NCBI RefSeq assembly: GCF_033097505.1
Contig: NZ_AP028654.1
Coordinates: 326,001 to 390,000 of the forward strand
Direction: 5' to 3'
Origin: Helicovermis profundi
GTDB lineage: Bacteria > Bacillota > Clostridia > Peptostreptococcales > Acidaminobacteraceae
DNA: 64,000 nucleotides
The translations under genes and the position numbers were made by a program. The notes beneath the pieces were generated by a model. The model had not been told where the DNA came from. It worked only from the letters and a program-made list of their open reading frames with translations, and made no database searches. Below are positions 22,989 through 33,389 of this stretch, in pieces (positions within the stretch are counted from its first letter, which is position 1; every line of letters starts with the position of its first letter).

Positions 22989-24716
22989 ATGAAAAATGAA
23001 ATAAAGAAAATAATTGATATAGCATCTGGAAGAAATAAAGCTGATTTAGTAATAAAAAATGCAAAAATAATAAATGTATTTACAGAAGAAATAATAGATG
23101 GAGATGTTGCAATTTCCAGTGGGAAAATTGTTGGAATAGGTGAGTATACTGGTATAGAAGAGATAGATTTAAAAGGAAAATACTTAGCTCCAGGTCTTAT
23201 AGATGCTCATGTTCACATTGAATCTTCCATGGTAACACCAAGTCAATTTGCAAAAACGATTATTCCAAGAGGGACTACAACTATAATTGCAGATCCCCAT
23301 GAAATTGGAAATGTATGTGGGCTAGACGGAATAAAATATATGCTTGATGATAGTAAAAACTTGCCTCTTGATGTTTATATAATGCTTCCTTCATGTGTTC
23401 CAGCTACGTCGTTTGAAAATTCTGGAGCTGTTCTATTAGCAGATGATTTAGAAAAATTAATTGATGATAAACGAGTTCTTGGTTTAGGTGAATTAATGGA
23501 TTATCCTGCAGTTACAAGTGCAGAAAAAAATGTAGTAGATAAAATCAATTTAGCTAGAAATAGAGGTAAAATAATTGATGGACATGGTCCGATTCTTACT
23601 GAAAAAGATTTAAATGCATATGTTTCTGCCGGAGTAAAAACTGAACACGAATGTGAAACAGTAGAAGAAATGATTGAAAGACTTAGACTAGGAATGTATG
23701 TACTAATAAGAGAAGGTTCAGCTGCCAGGAATCTAGAAGCTTTAGTAAAAGGTGTTAATAAAGAGAATCTTAGAAGAGTAATGTTTTGTACAGATGACAG
23801 GCACCCTGATGATATATTAAAAGACGGTCATATTGATAACAATGTAAGATTAGCATTTCGCAGTGGAATACCCCTTATTTCTGCAATTAAAATGGCTTCA
23901 CTTAACGCTGCAGAATGTTATAGACTTTATGATAGAGGTGCAATTGCACCAGGTTATAAAGCAGATATGATAGTTTTTAGTAATCTGAATACATTTAAAA
24001 TTGAAAAAGTGTTTAAGGATGGAAAATTAGTTGCTAAAGATGGAAAATCATTGTTTAATGTAGAAAAAACAAATACAAGTAAAGTTACAGATACCGTGAA
24101 TTTTATAGATGTTACAGAAAATGATCTTAAAATAAAATTAGATACAGGAATAGCAAGAGTGATAAAATTAATTCCACATTCTTTAGTAACAGAGAGTGTA
24201 TATAGAAAAGTAGTAACTGAAAATGGATTTTTTAAATATCATAGTAAATTAGATATATTAAAACTAGTAGTAATTGAAAGGCATCATGCAACAGGCAATA
24301 TTGGACTTGGGCTTGCAGAAGGGTTTGGTCTTATGGATGGTGCAATAGCATCTACTGTAGCCCATGATTCTCATAATTTAATAGTTATTGGTGACTGTGA
24401 CATAAATATAGTTGAAGCAACAAAAGAAATAAAGAAAATTGGTGGAGGAATCGTTATTGTAAAAAACGGAAGAGTTATATATTCTCTTCCACTCGCAATT
24501 GGAGGTATTATGAGTGAAGAAAATATCGAAATAGTAAACAAAAAACTTAATGATATGCTTGAATTTGCATATAGAGAATTGAATGTAAGTAAAAATTTTG
24601 ATCCATTTATGACATTAGCATTTTTAGCGCTTCCTGTAATACCAGAATTGAAGCTTACTGATGAAGGCTTGTTTGATGTTAATAAATTTGAATTTACTAC
24701 TATAAATGTTGAATAA
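22989..24716 (+). CDS. ade: Adenine deaminase
   Basis: Converts adenine to hypoxanthine plus ammonia. The 575-residue protein has all the usual metal-site motifs: H74 and H76 (DAHVHIESSM), DPHEIGN, E168 (GLGELMD), H199 (DGHGP), H220 (EHECET) and TDDRHPDDIL, with H281 in DGHID. This is the canonical form, in contrast to the paralogue at 15523. It sits behind an adenine ON riboswitch, which independently supports adenine as substrate. The product enters xanthine dehydrogenase encoded just upstream. TAGGAGGA precedes the ATG, and a terminator follows. A weak promoter-like TTGCCA/TATTTA pair downstream of the riboswitch terminator might allow some bypass. Confidence 0.96.
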   Translation: MKNEIKKIIDIASGRNKADLVIKNAKIINVFTEEIIDGDVAISSGKIVGIGEYTGIEEIDLKGKYLAPGLIDAHVHIESSMVTPSQFAKTIIPRGTTTIIADPHEIGNVCGLDGIKYMLDDSKNLPLDVYIMLPSCVPATSFENSGAVLLADDLEKLIDDKRVLGLGELMDYPAVTSAEKNVVDKINLARNRGKIIDGHGPILTEKDLNAYVSAGVKTEHECETVEEMIERLRLGMYVLIREGSAARNLEALVKGVNKENLRRVMFCTDDRHPDDILKDGHIDNNVRLAFRSGIPLISAIKMASLNAAECYRLYDRGAIAPGYKADMIVFSNLNTFKIEKVFKDGKLVAKDGKSLFNVEKTNTSKVTDTVNFIDVTENDLKIKLDTGIARVIKLIPHSLVTESVYRKVVTENGFFKYHSKLDILKLVVIERHHATGNIGLGLAEGFGLMDGAIASTVAHDSHNLIVIGDCDINIVEATKEIKKIGGGIVIVKNGRVIYSLPLAIGGIMSEENIEIVNKKLNDMLEFAYRELNVSKNFDPFMTLAFLALPVIPELKLTDEGLFDVNKFEFTTINVE

Positions 24717-24754
24717 TTTTACATTTACTTAATATTATAATGATTACAAATCTA

Positions 24755-24806
24755 AACTAATATTTAGTTAATTATGATATAATTAACTGAATATTAGTTG
24801 TTTTTG
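24755..24806 (+). terminator. Terminator after adenine deaminase
   Basis: AACTAATATT-AGTTAATTA pairs with TAATTAACT-AATATTAGTT, followed by a T-rich stretch. The stem is AU-only and long. Confidence 0.75.
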
Positions 24807-24835
24807 TTATATTTATTAATTATTGAGAGGTATTT

Positions 24836-25705
24836 ATGAAATATTATTATTTGGATAAAGAAGTAATTGTAGAAAATTTAAAAAACTTTAATTTAAAGCA
24901 TATATTTGAGTGTGGACAAGCCTTTAGGTGGAAATTAGAAGAAGATGAAAGTTATACATTTATAATAAAAAATAAAATTATTAATGTCTACGAGAAGGGT
25001 AATAAAGTGATTTTTAGAAATATTACTTTAGATGATTTTGAGAATTTATTAATAGATTATTTTGACTTGAAAACAGATTATGGTGTTATAAAAAAAAATC
25101 TAGAGAAGATTGATAATAATTTGAAAAAAGCGATTGAATTTGGCTATGGTATAAGAATTCTTAATCAAGATAAAATAGAAATGATTATAAGTTTTATTAT
25201 TTCTGCAAACAATAGAATACCAATGATCAAAAGAGCAATTGAAAATTTAAGTGAAAAATTTGGAATTTACATAGGAAAGTACAAAGGTCGAGATTATTAT
25301 CAGTTTCCTGATTTAGAAGTTTTAGCAAATCAAGATATAGAAAATCTTAGAGTTTCTGGAGTTGGGTTTAGAGATAAATATATAAGCAAAACTTCAAAAA
25401 TGCTAGTGGAAAAAATAATTACACTTGAAGAAATTAAAAATTTACCAAAAGACGAATTAAAAAAAGAATTAACAAAACTTAGTGGCGTTGGTCCAAAAGT
25501 TGCTGATTGTGTTATGCTTTTTTCATTTAATAAGAGAAATTCTTTTCCAATTGATACATGGGTTAAAAAAGTTATGGAACATTTTTATTTGGGAGAAGAT
25601 ACTACCTTTAAAGAAATTGAAAAATATTCAAAAGATTATTTTGGTGAATTAGCGGGATATGCACAGCAATATCTATTTTATTATGCTAGAGAAAATAAAA
25701 TATAG
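24836..25705 (+). CDS. ogg: 8-oxoguanine DNA glycosylase/AP lyase (OGG1 type)
   Basis: Removes 8-oxoguanine from DNA and nicks the abasic site. The 289-residue protein has an N-terminal OGG_N domain (FECGQAFRW) and a helix-hairpin-helix glycosylase domain. The catalytic lysine is K221 in LSGVGPKVADC, and the activating aspartate is D240 in FPIDTW. GAGAGG precedes the ATG. It is transcribed in the same direction as adenine deaminase but separated by a terminator, so any link to purine metabolism is only positional. Confidence 0.93.
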   Translation: MKYYYLDKEVIVENLKNFNLKHIFECGQAFRWKLEEDESYTFIIKNKIINVYEKGNKVIFRNITLDDFENLLIDYFDLKTDYGVIKKNLEKIDNNLKKAIEFGYGIRILNQDKIEMIISFIISANNRIPMIKRAIENLSEKFGIYIGKYKGRDYYQFPDLEVLANQDIENLRVSGVGFRDKYISKTSKMLVEKIITLEEIKNLPKDELKKELTKLSGVGPKVADCVMLFSFNKRNSFPIDTWVKKVMEHFYLGEDTTFKEIEKYSKDYFGELAGYAQQYLFYYARENKI

Positions 25706-25760
25706 TTTTTTTTTATTTGTTTTGGGTATCATAATATAGAATAGATTTGGGGGAATTATA

Positions 25761-26978
25761 ATGAAGATTTTTGTTGCAAGACAACCAATTTTTGATAGTA
25801 AACAAGATGTTTATGCATATGAACTTTTGTATAGGAATAGCGAAGAAAATAGAAGTAATATTGAATCACTTGATGGAGATAATGCTACTTCAAGCGTTAT
25901 TACTAATTCTATTTTATTAGTTGGAATCGAGAATATGACCTATGGAAAAAGAGCATTTATTAATTTTACTAAAAAATTATTAATTGATGAAATACCAACC
26001 TTATTTTCAAATGAAATTGTTGTTGTTGAAATACTTGAAGATGTAATTCCGGATGAGTCAATAATTTCTGCAGTTAAAAATATGAAAGATAAGGGCTATT
26101 TGATTGCTCTTGATGATTTTGTTTTAGAATATGATTACTTAGAATTAATAAAACTTGCTGATATAATAAAGATAGATTTTATTCTTACGAGCAAAAAAGA
26201 AAGAAGAGAAATAATAAATAGATATAAAAAATACAATATTAAATTTTTAGCTGAAAAGGTTGAGACTATTGAAGAATTTAATGAAGCAAAAGAGATGGGA
26301 TATTCATATTTTCAAGGATATTTCTTTTCTAAACCTACTATTATTACTTCAAATGACATAAAAACTATTTCTACAAGCTATAGCCAAATATTAAAAGAAG
26401 TTATAAAAGATGAGCCTGAATATGATTTAATATCAAATATTATAGAAAGTGATATTGCCTTAACATATAAACTATTAAAACTTATAAATTCACCAGCATT
26501 TTATACGTCAAAAAAAGTAACTTCAATTAGTAGAGCTCTTGTTATGCTAGGATTTAAAGAAATTAGAAAATGGATTTCTATAATTATGATGAGAGATTTA
26601 GGTAAAGATAAGCCAGATGAAATTATGCGTGTTTCACTAATTAGAGGGAAAATGGGCGAAGGACTTGCTAGGCTTTGCAAAATGAATAGCCGTAAAGATG
26701 AGATGTTTATTATTGGCATTTTTTCTATGATAGATACGCTTATGGATAGAACTTTATTTGATATACTAAGTGAAATGCCTTTTGAAACGGGTATAATTGA
26801 AGCTCTTTTAGGATATGATAATGAGCTTAGAAAGTTATTTAAAGTTATTTTGGCATATGAAGTGGGAGATTGGGATAAAATGCAAGAATATACTAGTAAA
26901 TTGGGTATTGACGTTCATCAAATTCCAGACATATATTTTGAGGCTTTAAAATGGACAAACGAAATTTTTGAGGCATAA
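25761..26978 (+). CDS. EAL-HDOD signalling protein (YuxH/CdgJ type)
   Basis: A 405-residue protein with an N-terminal EAL-like domain (about 1-195) and a C-terminal HDOD domain (about 200-400). The EAL signature is degenerate: ELLYR in place of EALxR, LDDF in place of DDFG, and AEKVE in place of ETAEGVE, while QGYFFSKP is kept. Proteins of this layout often bind c-di-GMP or partner proteins rather than hydrolyse it. HDOD sequence includes SPAFYTSKKVTSISRALVMLG. It has its own GGGGGAATT site and terminator. The role is unknown; it may link to the signalling island further along. Confidence 0.88.
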   Translation: MKIFVARQPIFDSKQDVYAYELLYRNSEENRSNIESLDGDNATSSVITNSILLVGIENMTYGKRAFINFTKKLLIDEIPTLFSNEIVVVEILEDVIPDESIISAVKNMKDKGYLIALDDFVLEYDYLELIKLADIIKIDFILTSKKERREIINRYKKYNIKFLAEKVETIEEFNEAKEMGYSYFQGYFFSKPTIITSNDIKTISTSYSQILKEVIKDEPEYDLISNIIESDIALTYKLLKLINSPAFYTSKKVTSISRALVMLGFKEIRKWISIIMMRDLGKDKPDEIMRVSLIRGKMGEGLARLCKMNSRKDEMFIIGIFSMIDTLMDRTLFDILSEMPFETGIIEALLGYDNELRKLFKVILAYEVGDWDKMQEYTSKLGIDVHQIPDIYFEALKWTNEIFEA

Positions 26979-27004
26979 AAAAAGCTGTGGTACAGCTTTT
27001 TTTT
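26977..27004 (+). terminator. Terminator after the EAL-HDOD gene
   Basis: AAAAAAAGCTGT, a GGT loop and ACAGCTTTTTTTT form a compact intrinsic terminator overlapping the stop codon. Confidence 0.9.
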
Positions 27005-27032
27005 ATGCAAGTAAAATAGAATAAGTTGACTT

Positions 27033-27059
27033 TTAGCACTCTTTTTAAACGAGTGCTAA
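27033..27059 (+). promoter_or_regulatory. CIRCE element upstream of groESL
   Basis: Perfect TTAGCACTC, nine-base spacer and GAGTGCTAA. This is the HrcA repressor operator, so groESL is probably released on heat stress. It sits just upstream of the -35 hexamer of the promoter below. Confidence 0.97.
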
Positions 27060-27066
27060 AAAAATG

Positions 27067-27095
27067 TTGAAAAAATTATTAATTTGCTTTATTAT
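27067..27095 (+). promoter_or_regulatory. Candidate groESL promoter
   Basis: TTGAAA, 17 bases, TATTAT. It lies about 95 bases before groES, directly after CIRCE. Confidence 0.65.
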
Positions 27096-27113
27096 ATAGT
27101 TGATAGAGAAATT

Positions 27114-27164
27114 AATTTCTTGAATTTGAATGGAATAATAGAAAGCTAGGGTATAGGATAAAAA
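27114..27164 (+). repeat. 51-base leader element, copy before groES
   Basis: It aligns without gaps to 27492-27542, the spacer between groES and groEL, with roughly 70 percent identity. Shared ends are AATTTCTTG at the left and GGATAAAAA at the right. Each copy sits just before a ribosome site. Confidence 0.6.
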
Positions 27165-27187
27165 AATAAATTTTTAGGAGGAATAGT

Positions 27188-27472
27188 ATGAATATTAAAC
27201 CATTAGGAGAAAGAGTAGTAATAAAAAAACTTGAAGCAAAAGAAAAAACAGAAAGTGGTATTCTTCTTCCAAGTCAAGCAAAAGAGAAACCACAAATTGC
27301 AGAAGTACTTGCAGTTGGACCTGGATTATTAGAAGATGGAAAAGTAGTTAAAATGGAAGTTAAAATTGGAGATAAAGTTATTTTTCCAAATTATTCAGGT
27401 ACAGAAGTTAAAATTGACGGCGTGGAATTAATAATTATCGAGCAGTCAAAACTACTTGCAATAGTGGATTAG
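27188..27472 (+). CDS. groES: GroES co-chaperonin
   Basis: A 94-residue heptameric lid of the GroEL folding chamber. MNIKPLGERVVIKKL at the N-terminus and the mobile loop region ESGILLPSQAKEKP are diagnostic, and GDKVIFPNYSGTEV lies in the beta barrel. TAGGAGGA precedes ATG. It is the first gene of the CIRCE-controlled groESL operon. Confidence 0.98.
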   Translation: MNIKPLGERVVIKKLEAKEKTESGILLPSQAKEKPQIAEVLAVGPGLLEDGKVVKMEVKIGDKVIFPNYSGTEVKIDGVELIIIEQSKLLAIVD

Positions 27473-27485
27473 CAAATATAATATA

Positions 27486-27542
27486 TAAATGAATTTCTTG
27501 GATTCAGAAGAAGTGTTAGAACTCTAAGGCATCGGATAAAAA
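27486..27542 (+). repeat. Short copy of a dispersed palindromic element between groES and groEL
   Basis: A 22-base block (27486-27507) and a 25-base block (27518-27542) are each identical, in inverse orientation, to the two ends of the 141-base element at 34668-34808. Here only 10 bases separate them, compared with 94 in the long copy. The right-hand 51 bases also resemble the groES leader at 27114. Confidence 0.8.
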
Positions 27543-27553
27543 TTTAAAGTTGA

Positions 27554-29203
<1,650 letters not shown>

Positions 29204-29216
29204 GAAAAAAAATCAA

Positions 29217-29507
29217 TGAAAAAACGCTTCACACCAAAATCAGGTGTAAGGCGCTTTTTTTTCATTGATTTTTTTTACCATGTAAGGTCAAAGTTAAGGA
29301 AGAAATGCTTCACGTCAGAAACAGACGTAAGGCGCTATTCTTCAATGATTTTTTTTTACCTTATAAACCAATTGTAAGTAAAAGGGACTGAAAAAACGCT
29401 TCACACCAAACCTAGGTGTAAGGCACTTTTTTTTCATTGATTTTTTTTACCATGTAAGGTCAAAGTTAAGGAAGAAATGCTTCACGTCAGAAACAGACGT
29501 AAGGCGC
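29217..29507 (+). repeat. Four-unit tandem hairpin array after groEL
   Basis: Two 119-base blocks (29217-29335 and 29389-29507) are nearly identical and offset by 172 bases. Each block contains two related units, so the layout is A-B-A'-B' with a period of about 86 bases. Every unit holds a CTTCAC...GTAAGG hairpin. The A stems are ACACC/GGTGT and the B stems ACGTC/GACGT, a compensated change. A units carry flanking A and T runs and would act as terminators for groESL. This fills the 464-base gap before the tetR gene, together with the tetR promoter region. Confidence 0.85.
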
Positions 29508-29528
29508 CATGAATTATTAATTAAATAT

Positions 29529-29557
29529 TTGACAAATTTATAAATAAAGAATAATAT
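29529..29557 (+). promoter_or_regulatory. Strong sigma-A promoter for the tetR-ABC efflux operon
   Basis: Consensus TTGACA, 17 bases, TAATAT. Confidence 0.85.
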
Positions 29558-29616
29558 AAAGATGAAAAGTGAATGCATTCATAAATGAATGTGTTCATAA
29601 TCATCTTTATTTTTTT
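29558..29616 (+). promoter_or_regulatory. TetR operator inside a leader hairpin
   Basis: An inverted repeat at 29570-29597, TGAATGCATTCAT and ATGAATGTGTTCA (11 of 13 positions matched), lies at the transcription start, as expected for autorepression. The outer arms AAAGATGA and TCATCTTT extend it into a longer RNA hairpin followed by a T-run, which could also attenuate transcription. Confidence 0.7.
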
Positions 29617-29667
29617 GAGGTGTTTATAATTATTAATTGTGACGAATATTGTAAAAAGGGTGATAAT

Positions 29668-30297
29668 ATGACGGGAAGACGTGAGAAAAAGAAGCGAGAG
29701 ATAAAAGATAAAATAATTAAAGCTGCTGAAGTTGTTTTTTTTGAAGATGATTATGAAAAAATAACGGTGAGCGAAATTGCAAATAGGGCAGATATTGGTG
29801 TTGGAACAATTTATAATTATTTTAAATCTAAAGATGATATTTTTGTTTCAACTATGAAGACGATGTTTGATATAGACTATTCGGATATTAATATTAATAA
29901 GGAATTATTGAATAAGCCAAATGAAAATAATGAAGCGGTTGATTTAATAGTAAAATATAATTTTAAAATATTTTTAAAAATAAGTAAAATTCCAAAAGTA
30001 ATTATAAAGAAACTTTTTCAAATTATGTTAAATGATGATGGAAAAACTAAAATTTTATCGGAACTTATAAAACTGGATTTCAAATATATTTATGAGATTG
30101 AAAAATTAATTAAATTTTCACAAGAAAAAGGAAAATTAAAATCAAATTTTGATGCATATTTAATGGCAGAAACGATTTACTCTATTGTAGGTATAAATTT
30201 TGCAATGTTTATGTATAATGTAAAAAATTTTGATGAAACAATGATTGATTTAGAAAAGAAAATTAGAATGGTTTTAAATGAATATGTAGCAAAATAA
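29668..30297 (+). CDS. TetR-family repressor of the efflux operon
   Basis: A 209-residue regulator. The N-terminal helix-turn-helix runs through ITVSEIANRADIGVGTIYNYFKSKDDIF; the ligand-binding C-terminal half is divergent. The ATG at 29668 has a GGGTG site. A longer reading frame from 29569 has no ribosome site and would run through the operator, so it was rejected. It heads an operon with an ABC ATPase, an FtsX-type permease and an HlyD-type adaptor, and the palindrome at its promoter indicates autoregulation. The inducing compound is unknown. Confidence 0.9.
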   Translation: MTGRREKKKREIKDKIIKAAEVVFFEDDYEKITVSEIANRADIGVGTIYNYFKSKDDIFVSTMKTMFDIDYSDININKELLNKPNENNEAVDLIVKYNFKIFLKISKIPKVIIKKLFQIMLNDDGKTKILSELIKLDFKYIYEIEKLIKFSQEKGKLKSNFDAYLMAETIYSIVGINFAMFMYNVKNFDETMIDLEKKIRMVLNEYVAK

Positions 30298-30315
30298 AAA
30301 AGGCATGGTGCATAT

Positions 30316-31026
30316 ATGGATAAGAAAAGTTTTATTAGAGTAAATAATTTAAAAAAAGAATATAAAATGGGTGACGTTGTAGTTGAGGCGCTAAAAGGAG
30401 CGTCGTTTGAAATTGAAGAGGGCGAATTTGTAGTTATATTAGGTCCAAGTGGATCAGGCAAAAGCACTTTACTAAACCTCATTGGTGGAATGGACAGTCC
30501 TAGTGAAGGGAGCATCATGCTTTCCCATAAAAATGTTACAAAATTATCAGAAAAAAAACTTACATCATATAGACGTGATGAAGTAGGTTTTGTATTTCAA
30601 TTCTATAATTTAATGGCAAACTTAACTGCAAAAGAAAATGTTGAATTAGCTACTGAAATTTGTAAGAATCCACTCCCAATAAATGATGTTATGAAAAGTG
30701 TGAATTTATTGGATAGAATTGATCATTTTCCGTCTCAAATGAGTGGCGGAGAGCAACAAAGGGTTGCAATTGCAAGAGCTGTAGCAAAAAATCCTAAGTT
30801 GCTACTTTGCGATGAACCAACTGGGGCTCTTGACTTTAATACTGGAATTTCTATACTTAGTTTACTTTCAGATGTTAATAAAAAATACAATAAAACAGTT
30901 ATGGTTATAACCCATAACTCTGGGATAGCAAAAATGGCTAATCGTGTAATTAAAATGAGAAGTGGAATAATTATTGATAATTATATTAATGATAAGCCGG
31001 TTTCTCCTGAAGGGATTGAGTGGTAA
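30316..31026 (+). CDS. ABC transporter ATPase (MacB/LolD type)
   Basis: The 236-residue ATPase of an efflux or extraction system. Walker A GPSGSGKST, the signature MSGGEQQRVAIARA and Walker B LLLCDEPTGALD are intact. The family drives FtsX-like permeases. Its stop overlaps the permease start by one base (TAATG), so translation is coupled. Confidence 0.95.
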   Translation: MDKKSFIRVNNLKKEYKMGDVVVEALKGASFEIEEGEFVVILGPSGSGKSTLLNLIGGMDSPSEGSIMLSHKNVTKLSEKKLTSYRRDEVGFVFQFYNLMANLTAKENVELATEICKNPLPINDVMKSVNLLDRIDHFPSQMSGGEQQRVAIARAVAKNPKLLLCDEPTGALDFNTGISILSLLSDVNKKYNKTVMVITHNSGIAKMANRVIKMRSGIIIDNYINDKPVSPEGIEW

Positions 31027-33380
31027 TGAATAAATTAGATTTAAGACTTTTTAGAATGCTAAAAAATCATAAAGGACAATTCATCGCAGTCTCTCTTATT
31101 GTGATTATAGGATTATTTTCATATGTTGGATTTTCCATGGCAATGACAAATTTAAAAACAACTGTGAACTATTACTATGATGAAACAAATTTTGCTGATT
31201 TATTTGTAGAACTTGTAAAAATACCAAATAAAGAAATAACAAAATTAAAGAAAATAGATGGAATATCTGAAATAAGTGGACGAATTGTATATGATGTACC
31301 ATTAGTTGTAAAAGAAAAAGATGAGAAGGTTCATGTAAGAATGATATCTGTAAATCCAGATAATAATCAAGTAAATAAGCTCTATAAAGTTAAAGGTGAT
31401 TTAATTAAGGATGAAAAAAATGATGCACTTGTAATTCAAATGTTTGCTGAAGCTAGGGGAATAAATTTAAACAGTATTATAAAGGCTAAATTAAACGGAA
31501 AAGTAAAAGAACTTAAAGTAGCTGGAATTACAGCAAGTCCGGAATATATTTATTTAATAGAAAATGCTCAGACTTTAATTCCAGACTTAAAAAAATTTGG
31601 TGTTGTTTTTATTTCAAATAAATTAGCTGAAGATAGTTTTGGCATGCAAGGAAATAGTAATGAGTTATTAATAAAAGTTAAAAATAAAGAAGATATTCCA
31701 AGAATTAAAAAAGAACTAGAAGATAAACTTGATAAATTTGGAGTGAAAAGAGTATATGAAAGAAAAGAGCAACTTAGTAATAGTATGGTAGGTGAAGAGA
31801 TAAAAGGTGGAGAAAAAAGTTCGAAAGCGATTCCTCTAATTTTTCTTGGTGTAGCTGCTGTTATTATATCAGTAATGATATCTAGACTTGTTTCTTCAAA
31901 TAGAGTTTCAATTGGAGTTCTAAAAGCTATGGGATATTCTAATGCACAAATATTAATTCACTATACAAAGCTTTCAGTTATAATAGGACTCTTTGGTGCT
32001 TCTATTGGTATGATTGGTGGTACAATATTTTCTGGATTTATGGCGAAAATGTATACAACGTATTTTTTTAATATACCAATATTAAAAGCTAAAATTTATC
32101 CCAAATATATAATTCTTGGGATACTTCTTTCAATTACTTTTTGTATAATTTCCGGATTATTTGGAGCAAGAAAAGTAATAGGAATTCATCCTGCAGAATC
32201 TATGAGGCCTGAAGCGCCTAAGACAGGTAAAAGAATTTTAATAGAAAGAATAAATGCTATTTGGAAAAGAGTATCATTTACTCAGAAGATAGTGATAAGA
32301 AATATATTTAGATCTAAAAAGAGATTTTTATTTATAGCGATTGGAATTTCTCTAACTTACGGAATGACAATGCTTCCCTTAACAATGACTGAACAATTTT
32401 CTAGTATGTTTACAACGCAGTACGGAGAATTTCAAAAGGCTGAGTATAGTATAAATTTTAGAAGTCCAATAAATGAAAATAATATAATTGGGATAAAAGA
32501 ATTAATTAATACAAAGGAAATTGAGCCGAAATTAGAATATCCTTTTGAGATAGTAAATGGATGGAAAGATAAAACTGTAGTGCTTGTAGGAGTTAGGACT
32601 AATACAAATTTATATGGATTTAAGAATACAAGAGGAGATAAAATAAGCGTCCCTAAAACTGGAATTTTATTATCACAGAATCTTGCAAAATCACTTGGGG
32701 TAAAAAAAGGTGACTATATTAAAATAAAAACTTTTGTTCCAGGAAGAGAGGATAAAAAGGTTTTAGTTAAGGATATTATAGAGCAGTGGCTTGGAATTAA
32801 TGCATATATGAATATTGAAAATATGCAAGATTTATTCGTTGATAGAGGTATGATGACGAGCATAATGCTTAATTCTGATGATAATGTTAAAGGTAAATTA
32901 AAAAACTTAAACAATATAACTTCGATTCAATCTTTAAGTGATATATCAAGTGGATTTAAGGAATATATGAAATTTTCGATATTTTCAATTGGTATAATGC
33001 TAATATTTTCTGGTATTCTAGGATTTGCTATTGTTTACAATTCAACAATTATGAGCATAAATGAAAGACAATTAGAGTTTTCTTCACTTAGAGTAATGGG
33101 ATTTCATAAAAATGAGATTTTTAGTATTATACTAAGAGAAAATGCCTATATGACAATTTTTGGCCTTGCTCTTGGTATTCCCTTATCTAAATTTTTCGTA
33201 TATGGTTTAGCAGAATCTTTTAGTACGGATATATATACAATGTCATCTTATATCGCGCCGAATGAATATATAATTACTGGAGTATTAACCATTATATTCA
33301 TTGTACTTGCACAGCTTGCGACTTATGGTAAAATACAAAAATTAGATTTTATTGAAGCTTTAAAAAATAGAACGGTATAG
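31026..33380 (+). CDS. FtsX-family ABC transporter permease
   Basis: A 784-residue membrane protein with a duplicated architecture: one helix at about 15-37, an extracytoplasmic domain, three helices around 270-400, a second single helix near 435, another extracytoplasmic domain, and three final helices. This eight-helix double-FtsX layout is typical of export systems for peptides or lipophilic compounds. The start is the ATG at 31026, overlapping the ATPase stop; an upstream GTG at 31020 lies inside its ribosome site. It works with the adjacent ATPase and adaptor. Confidence 0.9.
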   Translation: MNKLDLRLFRMLKNHKGQFIAVSLIVIIGLFSYVGFSMAMTNLKTTVNYYYDETNFADLFVELVKIPNKEITKLKKIDGISEISGRIVYDVPLVVKEKDEKVHVRMISVNPDNNQVNKLYKVKGDLIKDEKNDALVIQMFAEARGINLNSIIKAKLNGKVKELKVAGITASPEYIYLIENAQTLIPDLKKFGVVFISNKLAEDSFGMQGNSNELLIKVKNKEDIPRIKKELEDKLDKFGVKRVYERKEQLSNSMVGEEIKGGEKSSKAIPLIFLGVAAVIISVMISRLVSSNRVSIGVLKAMGYSNAQILIHYTKLSVIIGLFGASIGMIGGTIFSGFMAKMYTTYFFNIPILKAKIYPKYIILGILLSITFCIISGLFGARKVIGIHPAESMRPEAPKTGKRILIERINAIWKRVSFTQKIVIRNIFRSKKRFLFIAIGISLTYGMTMLPLTMTEQFSSMFTTQYGEFQKAEYSINFRSPINENNIIGIKELINTKEIEPKLEYPFEIVNGWKDKTVVLVGVRTNTNLYGFKNTRGDKISVPKTGILLSQNLAKSLGVKKGDYIKIKTFVPGREDKKVLVKDIIEQWLGINAYMNIENMQDLFVDRGMMTSIMLNSDDNVKGKLKNLNNITSIQSLSDISSGFKEYMKFSIFSIGIMLIFSGILGFAIVYNSTIMSINERQLEFSSLRVMGFHKNEIFSIILRENAYMTIFGLALGIPLSKFFVYGLAESFSTDIYTMSSYIAPNEYIITGVLTIIFIVLAQLATYGKIQKLDFIEALKNRTV

Positions 33381-33389
33381 GAGGATAAT

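Noticed and set aside
29217-29507. A CRISPR array, because of regularly spaced repeats.
   Set aside because: The units are about 86 bases with alternating, partly diverged hairpins, the intervening sequence is also repeated, and no cas genes are present.
29569-29667. An upstream ATG extending the TetR protein by 33 residues.
   Set aside because: The extension would encode the operator palindrome and has no Shine-Dalgarno sequence; the ATG at 29668 has GGGTG and begins at the normal TetR N-terminus.
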